From the IMG/VR virus record IMGVR_UViG_3300026557_000006, positions 1-44,595 of that record: a DNA stretch of 44,595 nt. One strand, given 5' to 3'. Made by a program: the position numbers and the translations under genes. The stretch is from a virus. This document shows, piece after piece, positions 32,045-38,553 of this stretch (its first letter is position 1; every line of letters begins with the position of its first letter). The notes below the pieces were generated by a model. That model was not told where the DNA came from. It saw only the letters and a program-made list of their open reading frames with translations, and ran no database searches.

Positions 32045-32544
32045 TGCCGATTGTCATAACCTTCGAACAGGCTAGCCCAGAGCTGCGCCAGATGTTCAAA
32101 GATGATCAGGAACGATCAAAGGCGCTTGCCGACAAGCTCTCTTTGCTCGTGGACGAGGAAAAGACACCGCTGCTGGTGATGCAGATGGCGTTGGTGATGA
32201 TGCTGGTGACCAGCGTCCACCAGATGGGCGAACGGCACGGTGAGGGGATGGTGCGCAAGATCCTCGCTGGCGTCATGCTTAGCCTGTGCGCGGCGCTCGA
32301 TTCGCCGTGCTGCGAGCGGCATCGCCTGGGCTGCGCCATGTCGAGCGTTGCCTGCACGCACACGCCGGACGAGGCCATCGCGGCGGCGGCGGCGGTGATC
32401 TCCGCCCAGATGATGGCAAAATCAGATGGTGGAAAGGACATCACCGCCTTCTACAAGGCGGTCGAGGAGGCCAAGCGCGAGGTGGAGCGCGAATCGTTTG
32501 CTGTTGTCGAAAGGAACACGCAGGATGATCACAAGAAGTCATGA
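32044..32544 (+). CDS. Hypothetical helical protein
   Basis: This 166-residue Met/Ala-rich, helical protein has a hydrophobic stretch near 45-60 (LLVMQMALVMMLVTSV) and several Cys (SPCCERHRLGCAMSSVACTH) near 95-115. ATG overlaps the previous stop. An upstream in-frame extension is a shadow of the Cys-rich gene. No family recognised. Confidence 0.7.
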   Translation: MPIVITFEQASPELRQMFKDDQERSKALADKLSLLVDEEKTPLLVMQMALVMMLVTSVHQMGERHGEGMVRKILAGVMLSLCAALDSPCCERHRLGCAMSSVACTHTPDEAIAAAAAVISAQMMAKSDGGKDITAFYKAVEEAKREVERESFAVVERNTQDDHKKS

Positions 32545-32824
32545 ATTCCGCCAGACCTTCCGCTGTCGCTTCTGCGGCAAGCTGGGCGAGGCGTCGGAAC
32601 TGTGCATGCCGGTGATGTGGGAGGGCGGCAATGGCCTGGAAACTCTGGCCTCCGGAGAAGATCGAGCAGCTGCGCGCGCTGGCTGCCAAAGGCTTAACCT
32701 CGATGCAGGCGGCGATGGAACTTGGTTGCACCAAGAACATCGTCATCGGCCAGGCGACCCGCGCCAACCCGCGTATCACCTGGCTGCGGCAACCGAAATG
32801 GCCCATAGGCCACATTCCCTATAA
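32525..32824 (+). CDS. Possible small zinc-finger protein overlapping gcrA-like gene
   Basis: From ATG 32525 a 99-residue frame opens with RCRFCGKLGE and a later Cys, like half a zinc ribbon. Only the first 35 or so codons look like protein; the rest overlaps the GcrA-like gene in another frame and is probably non-functional. Either a short overlapping gene or an artefact. Confidence 0.35.
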   Translation: MITRSHEFRQTFRCRFCGKLGEASELCMPVMWEGGNGLETLASGEDRAAARAGCQRLNLDAGGDGTWLHQEHRHRPGDPRQPAYHLAAATEMAHRPHSL

Positions 32825-33059
32825 CCGCAAAGCCAAACCCAAACCACCCAAACCGCCGCCAGTTGAGAGGCCACGCATCGCTGTCGAGATCGACGCTCCG
32901 CAGCCGCGTATGCTCGGCTTCCTCGAGCTCAACGGCCACTGCTGCCACTGGCCTTACGGCACCGGCCCGTATCTGTTTTGCGACACTGACCGCATCAACG
33001 GTGAGACCGAGCGCTACTGCGCCTACCACAAACGCCTGTCTGTTTGGCACGCAAAGTGA
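32631..33059 (+). CDS. GcrA-family regulator homologue
   Basis: This 142-residue protein has an N-terminal HTH-like helical region, W..EKIEQLRALAAKGLTSMQAAMELGCTKNIVIG (compare the GcrA pattern W..E....L..L...G.S...IA..LG..TRNAVIGK), then a Lys/Pro linker (KPKPPKPPP). The C-terminal motif is GHCCHWPYG...LFCDTD...RYCAYHKRL, matching the CxWP...FC...YC..H end of GcrA, which in Caulobacter contacts sigma70 and acts at CcrM-methylated GANTC promoters. A phage copy could redirect host transcription or sense methylation of its DNA. Confidence 0.82.
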   Translation: MAWKLWPPEKIEQLRALAAKGLTSMQAAMELGCTKNIVIGQATRANPRITWLRQPKWPIGHIPYNRKAKPKPPKPPPVERPRIAVEIDAPQPRMLGFLELNGHCCHWPYGTGPYLFCDTDRINGETERYCAYHKRLSVWHAK

Positions 33060-33060
33060 G

Positions 33061-33258
33061 ATGAATTCGATGAATGAGCGAGTGAGAGATGGGTGGAAAG
33101 AGGCCGCAATAGCTTGGTCGGTTTGCGCCTCAATTCATCGACAATACGCCAACGGGAAAGACCCGTTCTATAAGACGCGACAGGCTGATTTTACGAAACA
33201 CGAGAATGACGCCAAAGAAAAGTTGCGCGCTCACGGTGAGAAAGCTGACGATAAATGA
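33061..33258 (+). CDS. Small hypothetical protein
   Basis: This 65-residue charged helical protein (WKEAAIAWSVCASIHRQYANG, then Lys/Glu-rich end) starts one base after the GcrA-like stop and overlaps the next gene by ATGA. ATG 33070 is an alternative start. No family recognised. Confidence 0.6.
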   Translation: MNSMNERVRDGWKEAAIAWSVCASIHRQYANGKDPFYKTRQADFTKHENDAKEKLRAHGEKADDK

Positions 33259-33467
33259 TCCGCACCCGCCAGCGCGCGCTGATGGTGGCCTACCAGCGCG
33301 GCGCCGCGGCCTGCAAGATCGGCCTACCGATGGAATCGTGTCCTTATCCGCTGGTGGTCGACTATCGCAAGTTTTGGGAAAAGGGCTTTGCGGATGAGCA
33401 ACATAAGCGCGATCGGCTCACACGTAAGATGAAGCGCAACCTCAGCGGTCTTGTGTCGGATCGATGA
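33255..33467 (+). CDS. Rmf/CrpP-like small protein
   Basis: This 70-residue protein carries the pattern AYQRGAAACKIG...ESCPYP...FWEKGF, very like ribosome modulation factor (A..RG..AG..G......CPY......W..G). Rmf dimerises stationary-phase ribosomes; CrpP-type relatives occur on mobile elements. A phage copy could modulate host ribosomes, but binding residues beyond the motif cannot be judged. The Lys/Arg-rich C-terminal helix fits RNA binding. Confidence 0.7.
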   Translation: MIRTRQRALMVAYQRGAAACKIGLPMESCPYPLVVDYRKFWEKGFADEQHKRDRLTRKMKRNLSGLVSDR

Positions 33468-33489
33468 CACACCCGCTATCGGCAGCGGC

Positions 33490-33519
33490 TTGACCAACAA
33501 ATAGTTGATGGTTGAGTAT
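33490..33519 (+). promoter_or_regulatory. Candidate promoter of replication genes
   Basis: TTGACC (33490-33495), an 18-base spacer and GAGTAT (33514-33519). The -35 is good, the -10 weak. It stands in the 180-base gap before the replication gene, where a promoter is expected. Confidence 0.35.
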
Positions 33520-33579
33520 TGCTGTTGCATCAGCGTACTGCTACATGACCATCGACCGGGTAGCTCCTGGTCACCCTTC

Positions 33580-33621
33580 GGGCGGGTCCGGTTCCGACTG
33601 CAATTCGGTGCCGACCCGCCC
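33580..33621 (+). promoter_or_regulatory. Strong hairpin in leader of replication gene
   Basis: GGGCGGGTC (33580-33588) pairs perfectly with GACCCGCCC (33613-33621); an inner CCGA/TCGG pair extends the stem. No T-run follows, so it is not a simple terminator. It ends 28 bases before the ATG at 33650 and could control read-through or translation. Confidence 0.5.
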
Positions 33622-33649
33622 GCCCTCTCCGATGCAGCGGAGCTTCCCC

Positions 33650-34318
33650 ATGATCACAGTCGAGATGTTGCGCGAGGCAGGAGCATCAGCCGAGCTGATC
33701 GCCCGCGTCTGCGAAGTCGAGGAGCGCGAGCGTATCGATCGCCGCCGTACTCAGGTGAGGCAAGCGACACAGAAATGGCGCAGCAGAAAGGTATCAGTGG
33801 AGGTTAGTGATCAATGTGATGATCACCGTGATCACCGTGATCACACACCCCCTCCTCCCCCCTCTCCCCTTCCCCCTATAACCCCTATCCCCTCTTCCCT
33901 CTCCACCCCCCACGAAAATCCTCCGGATTTTCCAAGAGGCGGCTCCGCCGCCCCGTCGCCATCCGGCGACCCGACTCCTGCCGATCTCGAACGCGAGCTG
34001 TTTGTGCGTGGGAAGCAGGTTCTTGGCAAAGGCGCCGGCGGCCTGATTGTTCGCGTGCTGCGCGCCAAGCACGGCGATTTTGCGCTGGCGCGCGCGGCCA
34101 TCGAGACCGCGTCAACCAAGCAAAACCCCACTGAATGGATCGGTGGGCTTCTCAAAATCAACGGAGGTTCGAATGGCTACCACAGGCAACCCCCACGACC
34201 ATTCTCACGCGAGGACAGAATTGAGCGCACCGCGCGCGCCTGGGACAAAATCATCAATCCAACGGGAAGCTGCGATAGCCCTAATCAGGAAGCTCTTGAG
34301 CGGCTACCCAAATCTTAA
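33650..34318 (+). CDS. Putative replication-initiation protein (lambda O-like arrangement)
   Basis: This 222-residue protein has an N-terminal HTH-like helical part (MITVEMLREAGASAELIARV), a basic segment (RRRTQVRQATQKWRSRK), then a His/Asp-rich and Pro/Ser-rich linker (about 57-100) encoded by iteron-like repeats and a pyrimidine tract. The C-terminal domain is about 105-222 (GKQVLGKGAGGLIVRVLRAK). ATG 33650 follows GGAG. An origin embedded in the linker of the initiator gene, with a partner gene overlapping downstream, parallels lambda O/P. The replication role is inference. Confidence 0.6.
   Translation: MITVEMLREAGASAELIARVCEVEERERIDRRRTQVRQATQKWRSRKVSVEVSDQCDDHRDHRDHTPPPPPSPLPPITPIPSSLSTPHENPPDFPRGGSAAPSPSGDPTPADLERELFVRGKQVLGKGAGGLIVRVLRAKHGDFALARAAIETASTKQNPTEWIGGLLKINGGSNGYHRQPPRPFSREDRIERTARAWDKIINPTGSCDSPNQEALERLPKS
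33821..33952. other. Candidate replication origin: iterons, pyrimidine tract, hairpins
   Basis: The 9-mer GATCACCGT repeats in tandem at 33821, 33830 and (partial) 33839, creating GTGATCAC palindromes. About 65 bases of nearly pure C/T follow (33846-33911). Two perfect hairpins with the same TCC loop come next: GAAAATCC/GGATTTTC (33914-33932) and GGCGGC/GCCGCC (33938-33952). Repeats, a strand-biased tract and stem-loops together, inside a putative initiator gene, are a typical origin layout. Confidence 0.5.
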
Positions 34319-34772
34319 GGAGGTGCACGACCCGGAGGGTTATTTTTCGAATCTGGTCAGCATCCTATCGATGTACGAGGAAATCGATGCGCGGGTTGCG
34401 GTCGACGTTGTAGCTGACGGCTGTCCTTTCCCACCCACACGCTACGATCTACGCCAGGCCTGTGAGAAGGCTAAGGCCGGACGCACCGTTCCCTCCTACG
34501 CCAATCAGTACGACCAGCGCAGCCGCGCGCAGTTGGCTGAGCGCGAGCGTGAGCGCCAAGCGGCCGAAAAGGAGCCGCTCGAGGTGCGCAAGGCGGTGGT
34601 GGCTGATTTCATGGGCTTCCTGCGCGATCTCAAGCTGACAGGGAAGGACCCGAGGCAGGCGCATAGTGAGACCCCAGAGACCGTCCGCGCCAAGCTGGGG
34701 CTCTCCCAGGAGGCCTGGGATGCCCTTCCCGACCAACCGAAGGATGCCGGCTATTGGAAGGGTGTACGGTGA
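34173..34772 (+). CDS. Putative replication partner / helicase-loader-like protein
   Basis: This 199-residue protein starts at ATG 34173 with GGAGG six bases upstream and overlaps the previous gene by 146 bases in another frame. The core (AIALIRKLLSGYPNLKEVHD, PEGYFSNLVSILSMYE, GCPFPPTRYDLRQACEKA) has the layout of small phage proteins annotated near replication genes. A long charged helix (YDQRSRAQLAERERERQAAEKE) follows. Role inferred from its place after the initiator-like gene. Confidence 0.65.
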   Translation: MATTGNPHDHSHARTELSAPRAPGTKSSIQREAAIALIRKLLSGYPNLKEVHDPEGYFSNLVSILSMYEEIDARVAVDVVADGCPFPPTRYDLRQACEKAKAGRTVPSYANQYDQRSRAQLAERERERQAAEKEPLEVRKAVVADFMGFLRDLKLTGKDPRQAHSETPETVRAKLGLSQEAWDALPDQPKDAGYWKGVR

Positions 34773-34776
34773 ATCA

Positions 34777-34962
34777 ATGCCCTCTGAAATCGCCAAGATG
34801 ATCAACCGGCTGCGCGTGGCCCTGGCCGCAGCCGAGCAGGAACAGGGTCAGACCGTCGTCCAGCTACCGCTCCCGCAGCTCATTGAAACATTGAAGGAAA
34901 TAGACCAAAGGCTGACCACCCTAGAGACCATCGCCAAGGCTCTGGTGCAGCTGCAGCCGTGA
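34777..34962 (+). CDS. Small coiled-coil protein
   Basis: The product has 61 residues of heptad-rich helix (IAKMINRLRVALAAAEQEQG; LIETLKEIDQRLTTLETIAKAL). Weak SD. It ends within the parS-like palindrome. No family recognised. Confidence 0.65.
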   Translation: MPSEIAKMINRLRVALAAAEQEQGQTVVQLPLPQLIETLKEIDQRLTTLETIAKALVQLQP

Positions 34963-34982
34963 AACATGTTTCACGGGAAACG
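34958..34982. promoter_or_regulatory. Perfect 18-bp palindrome with parS-like half sites
   Basis: CGTGAAACATGTTTCACG (34958-34975) is a perfect palindrome, immediately followed by GGAAACG. TGTTTCACGGGAAACG (34967-34982) matches the bacterial parS consensus TGTTTCACGTGAAACA at 14 of 16 positions. So three parS half sites lie in tandem at a gene junction. It may bind host ParB or a phage regulator. Confidence 0.55.
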
Positions 34983-35000
34983 CAACGAAAGGTGAACGTT

Positions 35001-35525
35001 ATGACCGATCAAATAGTTAACGCAACGACCTCCATTGAATTCACCGCTGATGCAGCTTTGGCCGACGTCGGCCCTCTGGCCCCCGCCCGGCCGGACTGCC
35101 CCACCCACCGCACCCGTGCCTTGATGGTGGGGGCGCTCGAGAAGGCGCTCGAGCAGAACCTCAGCTACATCGACCATCTCATTGAAAAGCTACAAAAAAC
35201 ACAAACACGCTTGCGTGCCGAGGTGGAGCAGGTGACATTGGCTCTCAACCAGCATTACGACTTTGCGGCCGAATCGTTGGCATTTGCCGATCTGGTCGAG
35301 GAACGACTTGTAAGCATCGGCAGGAACGGGCGAAATAGATATGACCATCGGGAGAATGCGCCGGCGCAGCCGGAAACTACCGCCGCTGATGGAGATCCCA
35401 GAGGGGATGTCGACCAACCAGTTCACGGGGACGTTGGTGCCGGAGTATATGTACCGCAGAGAGGCCGCGATGCGGATGTTTCCGGTGGAGAACGTGAGCT
35501 TCCGACGGCTGGATACCGGGAATGA
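35001..35525 (+). CDS. Helical hypothetical protein, 3' end uncertain
   Basis: ATG 35001 follows CGAAAGGTGA, a copy of the phage's common SD. The protein has coiled-coil helices at about 45-110 (ALMVGALEKALEQNLSYIDH, KTQTRLRAEVEQVTLALNQH). After RNGRNRYDHRENAP (about 112) the text becomes low-quality and overlaps the next gene in another frame. One extra G in the GGG at 35328-35330 would make it stop at TAG 35336-35338, three bases before the next ATG. The natural protein is probably about 112 residues. Confidence 0.6.
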   Translation: MTDQIVNATTSIEFTADAALADVGPLAPARPDCPTHRTRALMVGALEKALEQNLSYIDHLIEKLQKTQTRLRAEVEQVTLALNQHYDFAAESLAFADLVEERLVSIGRNGRNRYDHRENAPAQPETTAADGDPRGDVDQPVHGDVGAGVYVPQRGRDADVSGGERELPTAGYRE

Positions 35526-35655
35526 CTATGACCTGGCGGAGCGCACCAAAAGGGCAAGGTCACAGAGACCTACCGGGCTCCCACAAACGCCCCGAGGCGC
35601 CTTAGGACGGTCCAAAGGCACCCTTCCGGCGGGGCCCAGCAAAACCCCCCGGTGA
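35341..35655 (+). CDS. Hypothetical protein at end of early operon
   Basis: The product has 104 residues: an Arg-rich start (MTIGRMRRRSRKLPPLMEIP), then a compact part (GMSTNQFTGTLVPEYMYRRE...FRRLDTGNDYD) and a basic Pro-rich tail. It converges on the minus-strand block, with only three bases between the stop codons. No family recognised. Confidence 0.6.
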   Translation: MTIGRMRRRSRKLPPLMEIPEGMSTNQFTGTLVPEYMYRREAAMRMFPVENVSFRRLDTGNDYDLAERTKRARSQRPTGLPQTPRGALGRSKGTLPAGPSKTPR

Positions 35656-35658
35656 CGC

Positions 35659-35943
35659 TTAGGACGCTCCTGGCCGCCGCCGGAGCTCCGCGGCCTTGCC
35701 TGGCTCCCTGGCTTTCCAGGCCATGATCTTGAGCCGGCTGGCGACGTCGGCCGGCGGCAAGCCGAGCCGATCCAGCATCAGCAGGAATTGCAGCGCCCGC
35801 GCGGTCGACGGGCGCACCGGCCGGTAGCCATAGCCGTACTTGCTCAAGCCGGAGGGACTGACGCCCAGCAGGGCCGCAGTGCGCGCCGCAGTGAGCGGGA
35901 GGCCCAGCTTGCGCAAGGCCTCCCGAAACTCCTCCGCGTTCAT
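35659..35943 (-). CDS. XRE-family HTH regulator
   Basis: This 94-residue protein starts at ATG 35943. The helix-turn-helix is at about 16-40 (LTAARTAALLGVSPSGLSKYG), followed by a YRPVRPSTARALQFLLMLDR helix typical of XRE regulators, and a basic C-terminus. Last gene of the minus-strand peptidase block, overlapping the previous gene by ATGA. It may control its own block; the palindrome at 38886-38900 is a candidate site. Confidence 0.75.
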   Translation of the reverse strand: MNAEEFREALRKLGLPLTAARTAALLGVSPSGLSKYGYGYRPVRPSTARALQFLLMLDRLGLPPADVASRLKIMAWKAREPGKAAELRRRPGAS

Positions 35944-36164
35944 GTGGGACCGGCTATGGCCTTGGCGCGCCGGCGCCAGCTCTCGAACCATTCGACCAGA
36001 TCGGCGCCGCTCACCTCGCGGTCGCCATCGAACTGCGGCCACGCTTCGATCGCTTCTTTGACCAGTAGGTCCGTGGCGGTCATGGCCGGACGTCGCGTGT
36101 CTGTTGTCGAGAGCGACGCCATAGCGCGGTTTACGCTTGTCCTGAAACCATCTGCTTTGCTCAT
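35940..36164 (-). CDS. Small acidic helical protein; possible upstream membrane segment
   Basis: The product has 74 residues from ATG 36164 (MSKADGFRTSVNRAMASLST...), with AAAGGGAA upstream. The same frame stays open upstream and encodes a membrane helix (RCWELILAAAIALMLGWLSN). ATG 36271, with AGGAG six bases before it, is one base out of phase with that segment and stops after three codons (TAG). One extra T at about 36261 would join it into a protein of about 110 residues. The longer form may be the real gene. Confidence 0.6.
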   Translation of the reverse strand: MSKADGFRTSVNRAMASLSTTDTRRPAMTATDLLVKEAIEAWPQFDGDREVSGADLVEWFESWRRRAKAIAGPT

Positions 36165-36279
36165 CTCGATTCCCTTTCCAAAAACTTGATTGCTCAACCA
36201 TCCGAGCATCAACGCAATCGCCGCTGCAAGGATCAATTCCCAGCAGCGGCGCAACAGGTCTAGTCCAGCATGGGCGCTC

Positions 36280-37272
36280 CTATTTTCCTTTGGAGAGCAG
36301 ATCGAAATGAGTGGTGCTCTGCACGTATTCCCACAACTCTTTCTCGTCCACTCCGTACTGATCAAGAAAATCCGCCACCGCCTCCGGATAGTCGCGCACG
36401 ATCGACAGCACGTCGCGCGGCTGATCATAGCTCTTGTAGTCCGACCAATGCCGATAGCTCTTGCTCTTGCTCACATTGCCGTAAGCCATGCTGTCCGGCC
36501 AACCATCGGCCCACCAATCATCATCGTCACCGGCCTTGCGCGCCACCACCAGGTCTTTGACTTGGAGATGGATCAAGGCCTGCAGCAGGCTGGCCGCATG
36601 CGCGCCGTCCTGCGTCTCGCCTGACGAGTGCTGTCCTCTGTACCCCACCGACAGATTGGTGCATTCAGGCACCAAGCCGGTGTAGTTGGCGGTGTCGGTG
36701 AACACGCCGGAGGAGTCCGGCTTGTAGGCCATGCCATCAGCATTCAGCCCTTGCGCCAGCGACTTAGCGAAGGCATCCGAGCAACAGCGCCCGAACTGAT
36801 GCGTGATCACGTCGCGCGAGCCCTTGCGGTCCAAGGCAATGGCGTAGTCAATGCCAGTCAACAGGGCCGGGGTCCGCTTGGCGATGAATTTGGACCCCAC
36901 CCCCCCGGTTTCCTCCTCGCGATGGAACACATACAGCCCCTCGGTCTTGGCTTGGATCATGTTACACATAAGCCACACCCCAGCCGTATCATCGGCTCCC
37001 AAACAATTACTGTCCTTAGCCGTCCGCAACGAGAACACGTCACCTGCCCGCTCCACCGGCTGGATGCCGCCGTGCACGTGCACGGTGTCGGTGTGGCACG
37101 ACCACAGCACCGGCGCGGTGCCGATCCGCTTTATGAGATTGCCCGCAAGGTCGCGGATCACGCCCAGCGGTTCTATGTACTGATGAATGAACTTGCGTTC
37201 GGACCGGGTTCGCCCCGGCCGGCGCCACATCAGCATTTCTTGCAGGGTGTCCAGCGATTCGAGGTGAGCCAT
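36280..37272 (-). CDS. M20/M28-like zinc peptidase
   Basis: This 330-residue protein has the di-zinc aminopeptidase/carboxypeptidase motifs in order: WSCHTDTVH (His60, Asp62), LGADDTAGV (Asp94 bridging), HREEETGGVGS (Glu119/Glu120, catalytic base and ligand), ALDRKG (Asp148) and a late GAHAASLLQAL histidine. No signal peptide, so cytoplasmic. It would trim peptides or amidated compounds; substrate unknown. ATG 37272 follows GGGGAGG. It sits between a regulator and a zinc-ribbon protein. Confidence 0.85.
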   Translation of the reverse strand: MAHLESLDTLQEMLMWRRPGRTRSERKFIHQYIEPLGVIRDLAGNLIKRIGTAPVLWSCHTDTVHVHGGIQPVERAGDVFSLRTAKDSNCLGADDTAGVWLMCNMIQAKTEGLYVFHREEETGGVGSKFIAKRTPALLTGIDYAIALDRKGSRDVITHQFGRCCSDAFAKSLAQGLNADGMAYKPDSSGVFTDTANYTGLVPECTNLSVGYRGQHSSGETQDGAHAASLLQALIHLQVKDLVVARKAGDDDDWWADGWPDSMAYGNVSKSKSYRHWSDYKSYDQPRDVLSIVRDYPEAVADFLDQYGVDEKELWEYVQSTTHFDLLSKGK

Positions 37273-37274
37273 GA

Positions 37275-38366
37275 TCAAGCCTCCCCTCGCCCACGCCGGC
37301 AATCGGCGCAACCGCAGCCTTCCCGCACCATCGGCAACGGCGCCTCATCGTCCTCCGCCAACACATTCGCCTCGTCCACCTCGTCCATGTCCTCACGGCA
37401 TTGCGGGCAGTAGTCGTCACCGTCCGCCGCATAGGCTTCCTCGCAGTTCTCGCAACGGCGCCGGTTGTCCGACCAGTTGCCGGTCATGCCTGAGGTGCTG
37501 GAGGTGTCATAGTCGCCGAGGCTCGGGGTGCTGATCTTGAAGTGATCGCCCATGTCGCGCACCGGCAAGCCGACGTCCAGATAGGGCATGACGAATCCCC
37601 CCAAGTGAGGAATCCGCAGCAGCTTGGCGCCGACCATGTTGCCTTGGCGGTAGCCTGCCTCTTTCAGCAACGGATTCAGCCGTTCGTAATCGCCGTAGAT
37701 GCGGGCGAACTGCAGTGTGCTCTTGCACACCACGGTCCTGGCCGTCACCCGCCCCTCGCGTTCCATGTAGGCGACGGCGCAATCGCCAGAGGCATAGACC
37801 ACCACAGGATGGTGTGGCCGCGATCCGTAGTTGCTTGCCGCGTGATACATGCACGATGACGGACCGCGCAGATACACATCAACAACCTCTTCCTTGCTCT
37901 CTGCAAACTGCAGTAACCCGGTTTCAAATTGCCGAGAAAACTCCACCGACCATCTGGCCACAGTCGCGTCATCGAGACCGCAGAACTTTTTCAGGTACCG
38001 CCCCGCCTTCATCGGCGTCTGAATGTCGGCCAGCCCCTTATCATCGCTTTCCGTGTAGGCGATGCGGCCAGGGTATTTGCTCGACACGTGCGCGTAGTGA
38101 TTAGCGACCGGTGCGTTGGCCCACCACGTCTCGCATAGCCACGGCAACGATTGATATGTGCCATCAGCAAACCGCGCGTCTTCGCGAGCTCGCCAATCGA
38201 AGCTTGCAAACGGTCGCGGTTGGATCTTCCTGCCCGTCCCCTTGCCGACGATGCTGGCGAATTTCTTTGCGGCCTTGCCGGTGCGCAACAGTCGCAGCGT
38301 GCCATTGCGGTGCCGCATCGGCTCGCACGCACGCGAACCGGGTTGCATGATCATCAACTGATACAT
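37275..38366 (-). CDS. Large hypothetical protein with C-terminal zinc ribbons
   Basis: This 363-residue protein starts at ATG 38366 after CGAAAGGTGATC, a copy of the phage's extended SD. Residues 1-280 form an unrecognised alpha/beta domain (GTYQSLPWLCETWWANAPVA; DVYLRGPSSCMYHAAS; VVYASGDCAVAYMEREG; LNPLLKEAGYRQGNMVGAKL). The end has two Cys clusters: CENC...CPQC near 305-325 and CGCADC near 350. It ends two bases before the peptidase start. I do not recognise the main domain. Confidence 0.8.
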   Translation of the reverse strand: MYQLMIMQPGSRACEPMRHRNGTLRLLRTGKAAKKFASIVGKGTGRKIQPRPFASFDWRAREDARFADGTYQSLPWLCETWWANAPVANHYAHVSSKYPGRIAYTESDDKGLADIQTPMKAGRYLKKFCGLDDATVARWSVEFSRQFETGLLQFAESKEEVVDVYLRGPSSCMYHAASNYGSRPHHPVVVYASGDCAVAYMEREGRVTARTVVCKSTLQFARIYGDYERLNPLLKEAGYRQGNMVGAKLLRIPHLGGFVMPYLDVGLPVRDMGDHFKISTPSLGDYDTSSTSGMTGNWSDNRRRCENCEEAYAADGDDYCPQCREDMDEVDEANVLAEDDEAPLPMVREGCGCADCRRGRGEA

Positions 38367-38441
38367 TCGATCACCTTTCGAGGTGTGGTCTGACGCGGGA
38401 TTGCGCCCCATGACGGTCCGCAGACCGCCACAGGCCGCAAT

Positions 38442-38552
38442 TCAGCTCACCACCATCACGAACAGGATGACCTTGGCGAGGAAGATGATTCCCTGGCCGA
38501 TCATGCTCCACACCAACAGCATCTCACCGACAGTCTTGGCTGTTTGGTACAT
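38442..38552 (-). CDS. 36-residue membrane microprotein
   Basis: ATG 38552 begins one base after the stop of the upstream gene and opens MYQTAKTVGEMLLVWSMIGQ, then GIIFLAKVILFVMVVS. It is essentially one long hydrophobic helix with a Lys at each end. Tight spacing to the 95-residue gene supports translation. Function unknown; small phage membrane proteins may affect lysis or exclusion. Confidence 0.5.
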   Translation of the reverse strand: MYQTAKTVGEMLLVWSMIGQGIIFLAKVILFVMVVS

Positions 38553-38553
38553 G

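Noticed and set aside
36260-36271. Three-codon frame MLD as a real regulatory mini-gene
   Set aside because: A one-base deletion in the start of a longer gene explains it better.
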